Of a DNA stretch of 24,953 nucleotides, positions 17,603 to 24,953 are shown piece after piece; positions within the stretch are counted from its first letter, which is position 1; each line of letters opens with the position of its first letter. Where the stretch lies: assembly GCA_946886275.1 (NCBI GenBank), contig CAMPIH010000011.1, positions 1 through 24,953 of the forward strand. Direction: 5' to 3'. Below the pieces are notes generated by a model. That model did no database searches. It was not told where the DNA came from and was given only the letters and a program-made list of their open reading frames with translations. This DNA comes from an uncultured Sphingosinicella sp. Its GTDB lineage: Bacteria; Pseudomonadota; Alphaproteobacteria; Sphingomonadales; Sphingomonadaceae. A program made the position numbers and the translations under genes.

Positions 17603-19021
17603 TCAAGCATCCGGGCGGCTTCTTGAACGCATGGCGTCGCCCATCCGGCGAACCGCACCGAGCTTGTCGTAGAGCCCCGTCCAATCATCCCTTTCGTCGA
17701 TCCGCGACCAGATCTCCTCGACCTCCTCGATATGCATCGAGCACGGCTCGGGATCTGACCAGTAGGGATGATCGAGCGCCCCTTCGCTTTCCCGATAGTC
17801 CGCGACCAGCGATCGGAAAGGGTGAAAGGCCTCGCCGTCATAAGCGGAGTCCGCGGAGGATCCGCCGCGGCGGCGACCGCCGCGCCAATCGAAGAAGAAG
17901 CGATCGATCTCCACCGTCCGCTTCGCCAGAGCCTCTTCGATCGCCACCATCAACGCCATGTCGGCCGCCTCGTCCCTCGGCTCGATGGCGAGCCGCCGGA
18001 ACAGCGCGTCGCGAAGCGCCTTCTGGAATCGCTCGGGGAAGGTCTCGAGCGCCGGGGTCAGGACCTCGGCCTCTGCGATCGTCCGAAGCGATTGCGCCAG
18101 CTGGACGACGTCCCAGTGGATCGCCTCGGGCTGGCGGCCGAAGCTGTAAAGGCCGAATTGGTCGAAATAGGCGGCGGTGAAATGGCCGTCCCAATCGGGC
18201 GTCCAGCGCCAGGGGCCGTAATCGAAGCTTTCGGCGGTGATGTTGATATTGTCGCTGTTGAGGACGCCATGGACGAAGCCGGCGGCGATATAGGCCGCGG
18301 CGAGCCGAGCGGTCCCTGCAACGACATGGTCGAGCAAGCGGGCCGGACCGTCTTCGCCGCCTTCCTCGCCGAAAAAAGTGACGAGGCAATAGTCGGTCAG
18401 CTTTCGGACATTGTCCGGCTGGTCCAGATAAGCGAGCCGCTGGAAGCTGCCGATCCGGATATGGCCATGGCTGAGCCGGACGAGCACCGCCGACCGGGTA
18501 GGGGAGGGCTCGTCGTTGCGCTCCAGCGCCTCCCCGGTTTCGATGAGCGAGAAGGTCTTGCTCGTCTCGACTCCAAGCGCCTCGAGCATCTCGGTCGCGA
18601 GGAGCTCGCGGACCGCGCCCTTCAGGGTCAGCCGGCCGTCGCCGAAGCGGCTGTACGGCGTCTGGCCTGAGCCTTTGGTGCCGAGGTCGAGAAGCCGATC
18701 GGTGCCGTCGCGAAGCTGGGCGAACAGGAATCCGCGGCCATCGCCAATGTCCGGATTATAGGCCCTGAACTGGTGGCCGTGATACCGCAGCGCCAGCGGC
18801 TCGCGAAGATTGTCGGGGAGCGGCTCGAACCGGGCGAAATGCCGGATCCAGGCTTCATCGTCGAGGCCATCGAGGCCGACGGCGGGCGCCCAAAGGTCGT
18901 TCCTGAACCGCAATATCGCCTGCGGAAAGGCCGCCGATCGGACGGAATCGTAAAATTCGTCGCCGAGAGCGAGGATCGCGGGATCGGGGCGGTAGGGCGA
19001 AGGCAAGGGAGGAATGGCCAC
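17603..19021 (-). CDS. selO: Protein adenylyltransferase SelO (YdiU family)
   Basis: Pseudokinase-fold enzyme that AMPylates protein hydroxyl side chains and is linked to the oxidative stress response. The 472-residue protein shows the family core: YHGHQF (about 80-85), IGDGRG, LGTKGSGQTPYSRFGDGR (about 113-130), RE.LA.EML, and the active-site HGVLNSDNINI with Asp257, followed by FDYGP with Asp267. The enteric C-terminal cysteine tail (SCSS, or CxxU in eukaryotes) is absent; the protein ends MRSRSRPDA. The start is a GTG at 19021, and I see no strong Shine-Dalgarno. It lies 32 bases after the small membrane-protein gene and 23 before astD, so the three may be one transcript. Confidence 0.92.
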   Translation of the reverse strand: MAIPPLPSPYRPDPAILALGDEFYDSVRSAAFPQAILRFRNDLWAPAVGLDGLDDEAWIRHFARFEPLPDNLREPLALRYHGHQFRAYNPDIGDGRGFLFAQLRDGTDRLLDLGTKGSGQTPYSRFGDGRLTLKGAVRELLATEMLEALGVETSKTFSLIETGEALERNDEPSPTRSAVLVRLSHGHIRIGSFQRLAYLDQPDNVRKLTDYCLVTFFGEEGGEDGPARLLDHVVAGTARLAAAYIAAGFVHGVLNSDNINITAESFDYGPWRWTPDWDGHFTAAYFDQFGLYSFGRQPEAIHWDVVQLAQSLRTIAEAEVLTPALETFPERFQKALRDALFRRLAIEPRDEAADMALMVAIEEALAKRTVEIDRFFFDWRGGRRRGGSSADSAYDGEAFHPFRSLVADYRESEGALDHPYWSDPEPCSMHIEEVEEIWSRIDERDDWTGLYDKLGAVRRMGDAMRSRSRPDA

Positions 19022-19053
19022 CGACGTAGAAGCCGCCGGGGGCGCCGGGGTTC

Positions 19054-19404
19054 CTACATGCCCTCGAGGATCGAGGCCGTAATCGCCACCGACAGGAACC
19101 AGAGACCCACGGCAAGGACGGTGATGGTGAGGATCCTCAGCTTGGCCATCCGCGGCTGGACGGCGGCGATCACCGGCTTCGTCCTCTGGCCGAGCGGCAG
19201 GTCGATCGAGCCATCGGGCTGGAGGATGAGGTCGGGCGCCGATTCGTGGCGGAGAAGGATTCCACTGCTCGTGGTCGGCGCCGAGGAATTCGGCACATAG
19301 CCGTTGCGGGTCAGCTCGCGAAGCTTGTCGAAGACCAGGGCCTCGGCCGCGAGGCTGGAGCCTTCCCGACCTTCTTCTTCCTTGCGAAGCATTGCCATGC
19401 CCAT
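19054..19404 (-). CDS. Small tail-anchored membrane protein, unknown function
   Basis: I do not recognise this family. The 116-residue protein has a charged N-terminus (MGMAMLRKEEEGREG), a middle with LVFDKLRELTRNGYVPN and RHESAPDLILQPDG, and one C-terminal hydrophobic helix (about 90-112, LRILTITVLAVGLWFLSVAI). It therefore looks anchored in the membrane with most of the protein in the cytoplasm. The ATG at 19404 has AGGGAGAG about six bases upstream; ATGs at 19398 and 19392 are alternatives. Codon use is like its neighbours. It is the first gene before selO and diverges from the alpha/beta hydrolase. Confidence 0.75.
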   Translation of the reverse strand: MGMAMLRKEEEGREGSSLAAEALVFDKLRELTRNGYVPNSSAPTTSSGILLRHESAPDLILQPDGSIDLPLGQRTKPVIAAVQPRMAKLRILTITVLAVGLWFLSVAITASILEGM

Positions 19405-19431
19405 TCCGACTCTCCCTGGTGAGTTATTCGA

Positions 19432-19459
19432 ACAATACGGCTAAGACGCTCCGGCACAA
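19432..19459 (-). promoter_or_regulatory. Candidate promoter for the small membrane protein / selO / astD run
   Basis: On minus: TTGTGC (19459-19454), a 16-base spacer and TATTGT (19437-19432). Transcription would start near 19425, about 20 bases before the Shine-Dalgarno and ATG at 19404. Match to consensus is moderate. Confidence 0.4.
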
Positions 19460-19486
19460 GTCTTTTCGCCAGTCCCAACCGCGCAT

Positions 19487-19516
19487 TTGCGCTCGCTCCC
19501 TTTCTGCCGATATGGG
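19487..19516 (+). promoter_or_regulatory. Candidate promoter for the alpha/beta hydrolase
   Basis: TTGCGC (19487-19492), an 18-base spacer and TATGGG (19511-19516). A transcript starting near 19522 would exclude the upstream ATGs and supports the start at 19542. Consensus match is moderate. Confidence 0.4.
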
Positions 19517-19541
19517 GGAGAGGCCGCAGGGGGAATGGAAC

Positions 19542-20438
19542 ATGGCCGATTGGTCCGACGGTTACTGGCAGTCCAGCGACGGCCTTCGGCTCCATTACCG
19601 CGATTATCAGGGCGATGGCTCCCGCCCGCCGATCCTCTGCATCCCGGGCCTGACCCGCAACGCGCGTGATTTCGAAGGCGTCGCGGAACGCCTCGCCGGC
19701 CGCTGGCGCCTGATCTGCGTCGAGCTTCGCGGGCGCGGCGGCAGCGAATATGCCCGCGATCCGATGACCTATGTCTCGAACATCTATCATCAGGACGTCG
19801 AGGTGCTGATCGCCGAGCTCGGCATCGACCGCTTCATCCCGTTCGGAACCTCGCTCGGCGGGCTGATTACCTCCCTGCTCGCTTCGACCGACAACAAGCG
19901 CCTCGCCGGAGCTTTGATCAACGATATCGGACCGGTCATCGAGGAAGGCGGGCTCGACACGATCCGTTCCTATGTCGGCCGGGCGCGCGACTGGCCGACA
20001 TGGCTTCACGCCGCACGCTTCCTCGCCGAGGCGCAGCACGACCGCTATCCCGAATGGAACCTCGACCAGTGGCTGGTCTACGCGAAACGGCTGTGCAAGC
20101 TGACCCCCAACGGCCGGATCCTGCTCGATTACGACATGCGGATCGCCGAACCCTTCAGACAGGCGGGAAACGAAACCGGCTTCGATCTGTGGCCGGCCTT
20201 CAAGGCGCTTGGCGGAAGGCCGTCGCTGGTCGTCCGCGGCGGAGTCTCGGACCTTCTGAGCCCGGCCACCGTCGATCGGATGAAGGCGGAGATCCCCGGC
20301 ATGGAAAGCGTCACCGTGCCCCGGGTCGGCCATGCCCCGACGCTCGAGGAGCCCCAGGCGGTCGAAGCCATCGACCGCCTGCTCGACCGGATCGAGAAGG
20401 CCGAGCAGGCCGCCCTGGAAGAGACGTCTAGAGGCTGA
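19542..20438 (+). CDS. Alpha/beta hydrolase
   Basis: Cytoplasmic hydrolase of the alpha/beta fold; the substrate is unknown. The protein has 298 residues without a signal peptide. The oxyanion region is ILCIPGLTRNARDF, the nucleophile elbow FGTSLGG contains Ser104, the acid is Asp237 in RGGVSDLL, and the base is His264 in VGHAPTLEEP. VELRGRGGSEYA is typical of the family. The start at 19542 (MADWSDGYW) has AGGGGG about nine bases upstream; in-frame ATGs at 19512 and 19392 would add residues that do not look coding. Its end overlaps the convergent autotransporter gene by 11 bases. Confidence 0.9.
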   Translation: MADWSDGYWQSSDGLRLHYRDYQGDGSRPPILCIPGLTRNARDFEGVAERLAGRWRLICVELRGRGGSEYARDPMTYVSNIYHQDVEVLIAELGIDRFIPFGTSLGGLITSLLASTDNKRLAGALINDIGPVIEEGGLDTIRSYVGRARDWPTWLHAARFLAEAQHDRYPEWNLDQWLVYAKRLCKLTPNGRILLDYDMRIAEPFRQAGNETGFDLWPAFKALGGRPSLVVRGGVSDLLSPATVDRMKAEIPGMESVTVPRVGHAPTLEEPQAVEAIDRLLDRIEKAEQAALEETSRG

Positions 20439-22281
20439 GGCGAAGCGCGACGAAGCCGGCCAATTCGCTGCCTTCGTCCTGGCCCAGGGTTCCGGTGGCG
20501 TTCGCCTGGAGGCTTATCGTCCGGCCGAGATCGAAGTTCACGCCGCCGCTCAGGCGCCCGTACATCTCGTCGGAACGGCCCGGAACGGCCCATTGATTGA
20601 CGATTCCGGGGGCGGCGGTGAGGGCATAACGGATCGTCCGCGGATCATCCTCGAACTGGCGCTCGACCGTCGCCGAAGCATAAGGACGGACGGCGAGGCC
20701 AGCCACGTCCAGGCTTCCGCGAAGCTCGATTCCGGCATTGCCGACAAGGCTGGTCAGTTCCTGATCCTCGACGTTCAGTGTCAGGACCGGATCGCCGGCC
20801 TCGGTAAAGCCGTCGAGATCCACCTCGGCGTAGCGGACGCCCACCACCGGCCCGACCCGGGCGCCGCCGAAATCGAACAGGAAGCCGGCCTTGGCGCCGG
20901 CGCTCATCACATTGCCGTCGGTTCGGCCGGCAATCTGGTCGATGACCGCGTCGCGCTCCACATCCAGATCGATCTCGCCATAGCTGGCATAGCCCTGGAC
21001 GAAGGCGCCGCCCCCCGACCAGCCGCCATAAAGCCCGCCCTGCCAGCCTTTGGCCTCGGTCCGGGCGGTTCCTGAACCCAGATCGGCCTCGCCGCGCGAA
21101 TAGTTGAGAGCGGCGCCGATCGCGATTCCTCCGCCCGAATATTCGACCCCGCCGGAGACGCCGGTCGTGTCGAGATCATAGCTGAAGCTGGTCGGCGTCG
21201 AATCCCGGTCGGCGGTGGCGCTGTCGCCGCTGACGAAGAAGGCGATCCTGCCGTCGCCTTCGACGCCGAACCGGGCGTCGGACAAATCGAGCCGGCCGAG
21301 CAAGGTCGAACCGAAGGAGGAGGCGGCATGAAGGCCGGTCTCGCCCTGAGCCTCGAGCTGGAGCGGCGCCTCGAGCTGGCGGACCGCATAGCGGCCGACG
21401 ATGGCGAAGCCGGCCGAGGTGAGGTGCACCTGGTCGACATAGAAAAGATATTGGCCGAGCAATTCCGGATTGGTGGTGACGCAGGAGATCGGGCAGGCGC
21501 CGGCGCTGACCAGCCCGAAGGCGGAGAGATTGTTCTCGACGACATCGCCGATCAGGTTGAGATCGAGATAGTTCACGATCACGCCCTGGTCGGCCAGGCC
21601 GGCGAGCGAGGTCTTCATGCCGTTGTTGAAGGCGGTGGCGTAGGCGCTTCCGACCGCGGCGACCGGAAGCCCGCGAACCTCCGGAAGGCGGCCGACGTCG
21701 CCGGCGAGGAAGGTGATGTTGCGGGCGCCGGCATTGACGAGGGCATTGAGGCCCGTCGTCGCTTCGGCGACTCGAAGATTGGCCTGAGCCGGGGCGCCGG
21801 CGATGAGCCCGGCGATCTGGTCCGAGCTCGGCGTGAGACCCAGGCTTCGTTCGTAGGCGCGGGCATCGTTGCCGCCGATCGAGACGACGGCGAGATCGTT
21901 CGAATCGAAGCTGCCGCTCACCCGAGGGAAGGCGGCGGGCCCGCCGCCGGCGAGGAAGGACTGATATTCGGTGACGAAGCCGGGAATTCCGGGGCCGTTG
22001 ATGTTGCCGTTGCCGGTGAAGGCGCCGCCGATCGCGAAATTGTCGACCGGAACGCCGAGCAGCTGAGCCATGGTGTCGACGAAATTGGTGCCGTTCGAGA
22101 AGCGGCCATTGCCATAGACCGGTGGCCTGGCAATGCCGAGCAGCTCGAAGAGATTGCCGTCGTCCGCATAGGAATCGCCGAAAGCGACGATTCGGTCGAC
22201 CCGCTGCGCCGAAGCCGGAGCCGCAGCCAAAGCAGCGGCGGCGGCCGCCGACGCCCAAAGCCAGGTTTTCGAAAGCTTCAT
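20428..22281 (-). CDS. GDSL esterase/lipase autotransporter (EstA type)
   Basis: Outer-membrane esterase displayed on the cell surface. The protein has 617 residues. A signal peptide covers about 1-26 (ends APASAQ). The GDSL passenger spans about 27-310, with block I VAFGDSYADDGN (Ser37), GGA in block II (about 85-87), block III GGND (about 136-139) and DQVH with Asp283 and His286. A C-terminal beta-barrel domain follows (about 340-617, alternating pattern, GWQGGLYGGWSGGG, AGAKAGFLFDFGG), ending FVALRLSL. The last residue is Leu rather than the more common Phe. Cys263 and Cys267 (ACPISC) may form a disulfide. The ATG at 22281 has GGGAGGG upstream; the longer open frame is discounted because it lacks a signal at its start. 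Confidence 0.92.
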   Translation of the reverse strand: MKLSKTWLWASAAAAAALAAAPASAQRVDRIVAFGDSYADDGNLFELLGIARPPVYGNGRFSNGTNFVDTMAQLLGVPVDNFAIGGAFTGNGNINGPGIPGFVTEYQSFLAGGGPAAFPRVSGSFDSNDLAVVSIGGNDARAYERSLGLTPSSDQIAGLIAGAPAQANLRVAEATTGLNALVNAGARNITFLAGDVGRLPEVRGLPVAAVGSAYATAFNNGMKTSLAGLADQGVIVNYLDLNLIGDVVENNLSAFGLVSAGACPISCVTTNPELLGQYLFYVDQVHLTSAGFAIVGRYAVRQLEAPLQLEAQGETGLHAASSFGSTLLGRLDLSDARFGVEGDGRIAFFVSGDSATADRDSTPTSFSYDLDTTGVSGGVEYSGGGIAIGAALNYSRGEADLGSGTARTEAKGWQGGLYGGWSGGGAFVQGYASYGEIDLDVERDAVIDQIAGRTDGNVMSAGAKAGFLFDFGGARVGPVVGVRYAEVDLDGFTEAGDPVLTLNVEDQELTSLVGNAGIELRGSLDVAGLAVRPYASATVERQFEDDPRTIRYALTAAPGIVNQWAVPGRSDEMYGRLSGGVNFDLGRTISLQANATGTLGQDEGSELAGFVALRLSL

Positions 22282-22480
22282 TCCCACCCTCCCCCGATAA
22301 GCGAACATCGATGTCAGTAGGAATGAAGCGAAATCCAGGCGGGCGCAAGCGAGCTTCACCGGGCGAGCGCTTTCGCTCCGTCGGCGACTCTTGCCAAGTT
22401 GCCGCTTTTGCACTCTTTGTTCATGAAACGACCGGGCTGGCCGGTGCGTTTTCCCGGAACCGCGCCTGGAGCATCAACTT

Positions 22481-22509
22481 TTGCGTGCGGACCCTAATGC
22501 TCTTATAGG
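22481..22509 (+). promoter_or_regulatory. Candidate promoter for the NMO-like gene
   Basis: TTGCGT (22481-22486), an exact 17-base spacer and TATAGG (22504-22509). It lies 27 bases before the ATG at 22536, giving a leader of about 20 bases with the Shine-Dalgarno GGAGG inside. This is the best sigma-70-like match I found in the window. The rest of 22282-22480 holds a short GAGCG-CTTT-CGCTC stem and no gene. Confidence 0.6.
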
Positions 22510-22535
22510 CTGCGCTTTCTGTACCTGGAGGAATG

Positions 22536-23942
22536 ATGTTCAAGGGGATTAGCCCGATCCGCTATGCGGGCCGTGAAGTGCTGCCGCTGATCGAAGGCGG
22601 GAAAGGCGTCTCCGCGACGAACCATCTCAGCTCGGGTGCCTGGGCCGCTGCCGGAGGCATCGGCACCGTCTCGGCGGTCAATGCCGACAGTTACGATCCG
22701 GAGGGGAAGATCATCCCCCAGGTCTATCACGCCTTGACCCGGCGCGAGCGCCACGAGGAACTGGTCCGCTATGCCATCGACGGCGCTGTCCAGCAGGTCC
22801 AGCGTGCCTATGACATCGCCAGCGGGCGCGGCGCGATCAACATCAACGTGCTCTGGGAGATGGGCGGCGCCCAGCGCGTGCTCCACGGCGTCCTCGAGCG
22901 GACCCGGGGCCTCGTCTCCGGAGTGACCTGCGGCGCCGGCATGCCCTACAAGCTGAGCGAGATCGCGGCTTCCTACGGCGTCTCCTATCTTCCGATCATC
23001 AGCTCCGCCCGGGCGTTCAGCGCCTTGTGGAAGCGCGCTTATTCGAAGGCGGCCGAATGGCTTTCGGCGGTGGTCTACGAGGATCCCTGGCTGGCCGGCG
23101 GTCATAACGGCCTGTCCAACGCGGAAGACCCGCTTCAGCCGCAGGATCCCTATCCGCGGGTCAAGGCGCTTCGCGAGACGATGCGGAGCGGCGGTATTTC
23201 GGACGACGTTCCGATCGTCATGGCCGGCGGAGTCTGGAACCTGAAGGAATGGGAGCATTGGATCGACAATCCGGAGCTCGGCCAGATCGCCTTCCAGTTC
23301 GGCACCCGCCCACTGCTCACGCGGGAAAGCCCGATCCCGGAACAATGGAAGCAGCGTTTGATGACTCTGGAGGAGGGCGACATCCTGCTCCACCGCTTCT
23401 CGCCGACCGGCTTCTATTCTTCGGCGGTGCGCAACCGCTTCCTGCGCGCGCTCGAGGCGCGTTCGCAGCGCCAGATCGCCTTCACCAAGGAATCGCTCGG
23501 CGACCACAGCTTCCAGCTCGACGTCGGGGTCGCCGGCAAGAAGAATTTCTGGGTCACCAAGGGCGATCTGCTTCACGCTCGAGAATGGTATGCGCAGGGC
23601 TTCACCGAAGCGCTCAAGACTCCCGACGAGACGCTCGTCTTCGTCACTCCCGAGGAGAAGCACTGGATCCGAAAGGACCAGGCCGACTGCATGGGCTGCC
23701 TTTCGCAATGCGGCTTCTCGTCCTGGGCGGACAATGAGAAGAACACGACCGGACGGCTCGCCGACCCGCGCAGCTTCTGCATCCAGAAGACCCTTCAGGA
23801 CATCGCCCATGGCGGCCCGGTCGACGACAATCTCATGTTCGCCGGCCATTCGGCCTTCCGATTCAAGTCCGACCCTTTCTATTCGAACGGGTTCGTGCCG
23901 ACCGTGAAGCAACTCGTCGAACGCATCCAGACGGGCTATTGA
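22536..23942 (+). CDS. NAD(P)H-dependent flavin oxidoreductase, nitronate monooxygenase-like
   Basis: FMN-dependent TIM-barrel enzyme of the NMO/2-nitropropane dioxygenase superfamily; the true substrate is unknown. The protein has 468 residues, longer than classical NMOs (about 320-380). The flavin/phosphate region includes VTCGAGMP (about 130-137), the NMO-like AGGHNG (His190), IVMAGGVW (about 227-234) and FQFGTRPLL (about 253-261). The C-terminal 110 residues carry a cysteine set, C385-x2-C388-x3-C392, and C415 in DPRSFCIQKTL. It resembles a conserved alphaproteobacterial subgroup that I recognise by its start, MFKGISPIRYAGREVLPLIEGGKG. The ATG at 22536 has GGAGG four bases upstream; ATG 22533 is immediately before and too close. 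Confidence 0.88.
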   Translation: MFKGISPIRYAGREVLPLIEGGKGVSATNHLSSGAWAAAGGIGTVSAVNADSYDPEGKIIPQVYHALTRRERHEELVRYAIDGAVQQVQRAYDIASGRGAININVLWEMGGAQRVLHGVLERTRGLVSGVTCGAGMPYKLSEIAASYGVSYLPIISSARAFSALWKRAYSKAAEWLSAVVYEDPWLAGGHNGLSNAEDPLQPQDPYPRVKALRETMRSGGISDDVPIVMAGGVWNLKEWEHWIDNPELGQIAFQFGTRPLLTRESPIPEQWKQRLMTLEEGDILLHRFSPTGFYSSAVRNRFLRALEARSQRQIAFTKESLGDHSFQLDVGVAGKKNFWVTKGDLLHAREWYAQGFTEALKTPDETLVFVTPEEKHWIRKDQADCMGCLSQCGFSSWADNEKNTTGRLADPRSFCIQKTLQDIAHGGPVDDNLMFAGHSAFRFKSDPFYSNGFVPTVKQLVERIQTGY

Positions 23943-23948
23943 TCTGCC

Positions 23949-24449
23949 GTGAAGTCGGGACCGATCATTCGTGGATTGGCGGCGCTGCTGGTGCTCGCGG
24001 CGGCGGGGTCCCTTTCCGTCGCCGAGGCGCAGCAACCTCGAGAAACGCCTTATTGGGCGTCGATCTCGGCCGGACGGGCGATGATGCGGACCGGCCCGGG
24101 GCGCAACTTCCCGGCGACCTGGCTCTATGTCCGTGCCGATCTGCCGATCCAGGTGATCGAGGTCTATCAGACGTGGCGCAAGATCCGGGATCCGGACGGC
24201 ACCATTGGCTGGATGATGGTACAGCTGCTCAGCGACACGAGGACGGCGCTCGTCCGAGGCGATTCGCCGCAACCGCTCCACGAGGATCCCGATGCCGCTT
24301 CCCCGGTGCGTTTCCGGGCCGAGCCGGGCGTGGTCGGCCGGATCTCGCGGTGCAGCGACGGCTGGTGCTTCTTCGACGTAAGCGGGCGAAACGGCTATAT
24401 CCGCACCGACCAGATCTGGGGCGTCGGTCCGGGCGAGACGGTCGGCTGA
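23949..24449 (+). CDS. Exported SH3-like domain protein
   Basis: Probably a periplasmic protein that binds cell wall or protein partners; the specific role is unknown. The 166-residue protein has a Sec signal peptide (about 1-28, ends AEAQQP). The mature part has two SH3-like repeats: ASISAGRAMMRTGPGRNFP...WRKIRDPDGTIGWMM, then RFRAEPGVVGRISRCSDGWCFFDVSGRNGYI. Cysteines at RCSDGWC could pair. The start is a GTG at 23949, six bases after the NMO stop, and no Shine-Dalgarno is evident, so translation may be coupled. It shares one base with the next gene (TGATG). Proteins of this family have sometimes been mislabelled as aspartyl-tRNA synthetase. Confidence 0.85.
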   Translation: MKSGPIIRGLAALLVLAAAGSLSVAEAQQPRETPYWASISAGRAMMRTGPGRNFPATWLYVRADLPIQVIEVYQTWRKIRDPDGTIGWMMVQLLSDTRTALVRGDSPQPLHEDPDAASPVRFRAEPGVVGRISRCSDGWCFFDVSGRNGYIRTDQIWGVGPGETVG

Positions 24450-24742
24450 TGGGCGATTCGATGCGGATCCTGACCCTGGCGGATTTCACGCCTCGCCTCG
24501 GCACCGGCTTCGAGGTGGCGTTCCAGGGCGGAAGCCTGGTCCTGAAGCTCCAGTCGGCCCAGGAACTTCCGTCGATGGGGCGAAGCGGCGGTTCGTTCAG
24601 GCTCGAATTCATCGGGCCTCCCCAGCCGATGCTGCCCCAGGCGACATACCCCTTCCGGTTCGGCGACGAGGCCGTCGGCATCTTCATCGTCCCGATCGGA
24701 CAGGATCCGCGCGGAACGCGCTACGAGGCGATCTTCCTCTGA
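24449..24742 (+). CDS. DUF6916 family protein
   Basis: Function unknown. The 97-residue protein contains LADFTPRLGTGFEVAF near the N-terminus, then LVLKLQSAQELPS, GGSFRLEFIGPPQPMLPQATYPF and VPIGQDPRGTRYEAIF at the end. These match, from memory, the small DUF6916 family (F.V..G...L.L, LPQGTY, VPI..D..G..YEAIF), sometimes found beside phage-tail-collar-like genes. The ATG at 24449 overlaps the SH3 gene stop by one base; ATG 24461 (MRILTLADF) is an alternative and may be the true start. Last clear gene of the plus-strand run. Confidence 0.75.
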   Translation: MGDSMRILTLADFTPRLGTGFEVAFQGGSLVLKLQSAQELPSMGRSGGSFRLEFIGPPQPMLPQATYPFRFGDEAVGIFIVPIGQDPRGTRYEAIFL

Positions 24743-24953
24743 TCCCGAGAGGGGACGGGTGCCCCCCGGATCCTGGACCTTGGCCCGGAGACCTTCGCCA
24801 ATCTTTGCTCTTCCGGTAAAGCGCGAACGCCCTTCGATGGGCTCAATTGGGCCCGGGGCGCCCCAGCTCTCGCGATCCGTCCGGAGGGGGGCTGTTGGCC
24901 TCCCGGCCATCGCGAACCTGTTGAAGTTCGTGCTGAACATGCGCTTCGTGCTC
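24743..24953. other. Unresolved region at the window end
   Basis: No recognisable gene. On plus, a frame open to the window edge could begin at GTG 24759 (GAGAGGGG upstream) or ATG 24837. Its last 20 codons have mostly G or C in third position and end NLLKFVLNMRFVL, which looks coding. On minus, a frame open from the edge ends with TGA at 24843 and reads as a polar tail (EHEAHVQHELQQ...); it could be the 3' end of a convergent gene. Both cannot be real over their full length. I see no convincing terminator after the DUF6916 gene. Confidence 0.3.

Noticed and set aside
24395..24940. A 181-codon open frame on minus over the DUF6916 gene
   Set aside because: It overlaps the whole DUF6916 gene and part of the SH3 gene in antisense, and the sequence resembles no protein family.

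Overview
The window is GC-rich, gene-dense DNA. It most likely comes from a sphingomonad alphaproteobacterium (Sphingomonas or a close relative). The assignment rests on gene families and is an inference: the PrsK/PrsR pair of the XrtA/PEP-CTERM system, UPF0262, a DUF4893 lipoprotein, a DnaB of alphaproteobacterial type, a nitronate monooxygenase-like protein with a cysteine-rich tail, and a DUF6916 protein. I found no rRNA, tRNA, CRISPR array, insertion sequence or prophage module.

Layout. (1) 1-2835, minus: response regulator prsR (3' part outside the window) and its kinase prsK. (2) 2979-7643, minus: a tryptophan operon, trpD-trpCF-trpB-trpA, with overlapping genes. It is preceded by an unannotated 45-codon ORF with five Trp codons and then a strong intrinsic terminator just before trpD, which is the layout of a transcription attenuator. 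TrpC and TrpF are fused, and TrpD, TrpCF and TrpA look enteric-like. trpE and trpG are not in the window. (3) 7644-7821: a divergent control region with nested inverted repeats, then an aldo/keto reductase on plus. (4) 8773-12219, minus: UPF0262, a small lipoprotein, dcd, a DUF4893 lipoprotein and a secreted M20 amidohydrolase, almost all with overlapping or nearly touching ends. (5) 12220-16113, plus: a DnaA box, dnaB, an exported S9 prolyl oligopeptidase and an intrinsic terminator. (6) 16134-19404, minus: a small tail-anchored membrane protein, selO and astD. (7) 19542-22281: an alpha/beta hydrolase converging on and overlapping a GDSL-esterase autotransporter. (8) 22536-24742, plus: the NMO-like flavin oxidoreductase, an exported SH3-like protein and a DUF6916 protein. 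The last 211 bases are unresolved.

Together the genes cover exopolysaccharide/PEP-CTERM signalling, tryptophan synthesis, pyrimidine nucleotide supply and replication (dcd, dnaB), exported hydrolases and peptidases, and arginine/succinylglutamate catabolism (astD). The most unusual region is 7417-7822, the candidate trp attenuator and its symmetric divergent promoter region. Nothing in the window looks like a new defence or mobile system.
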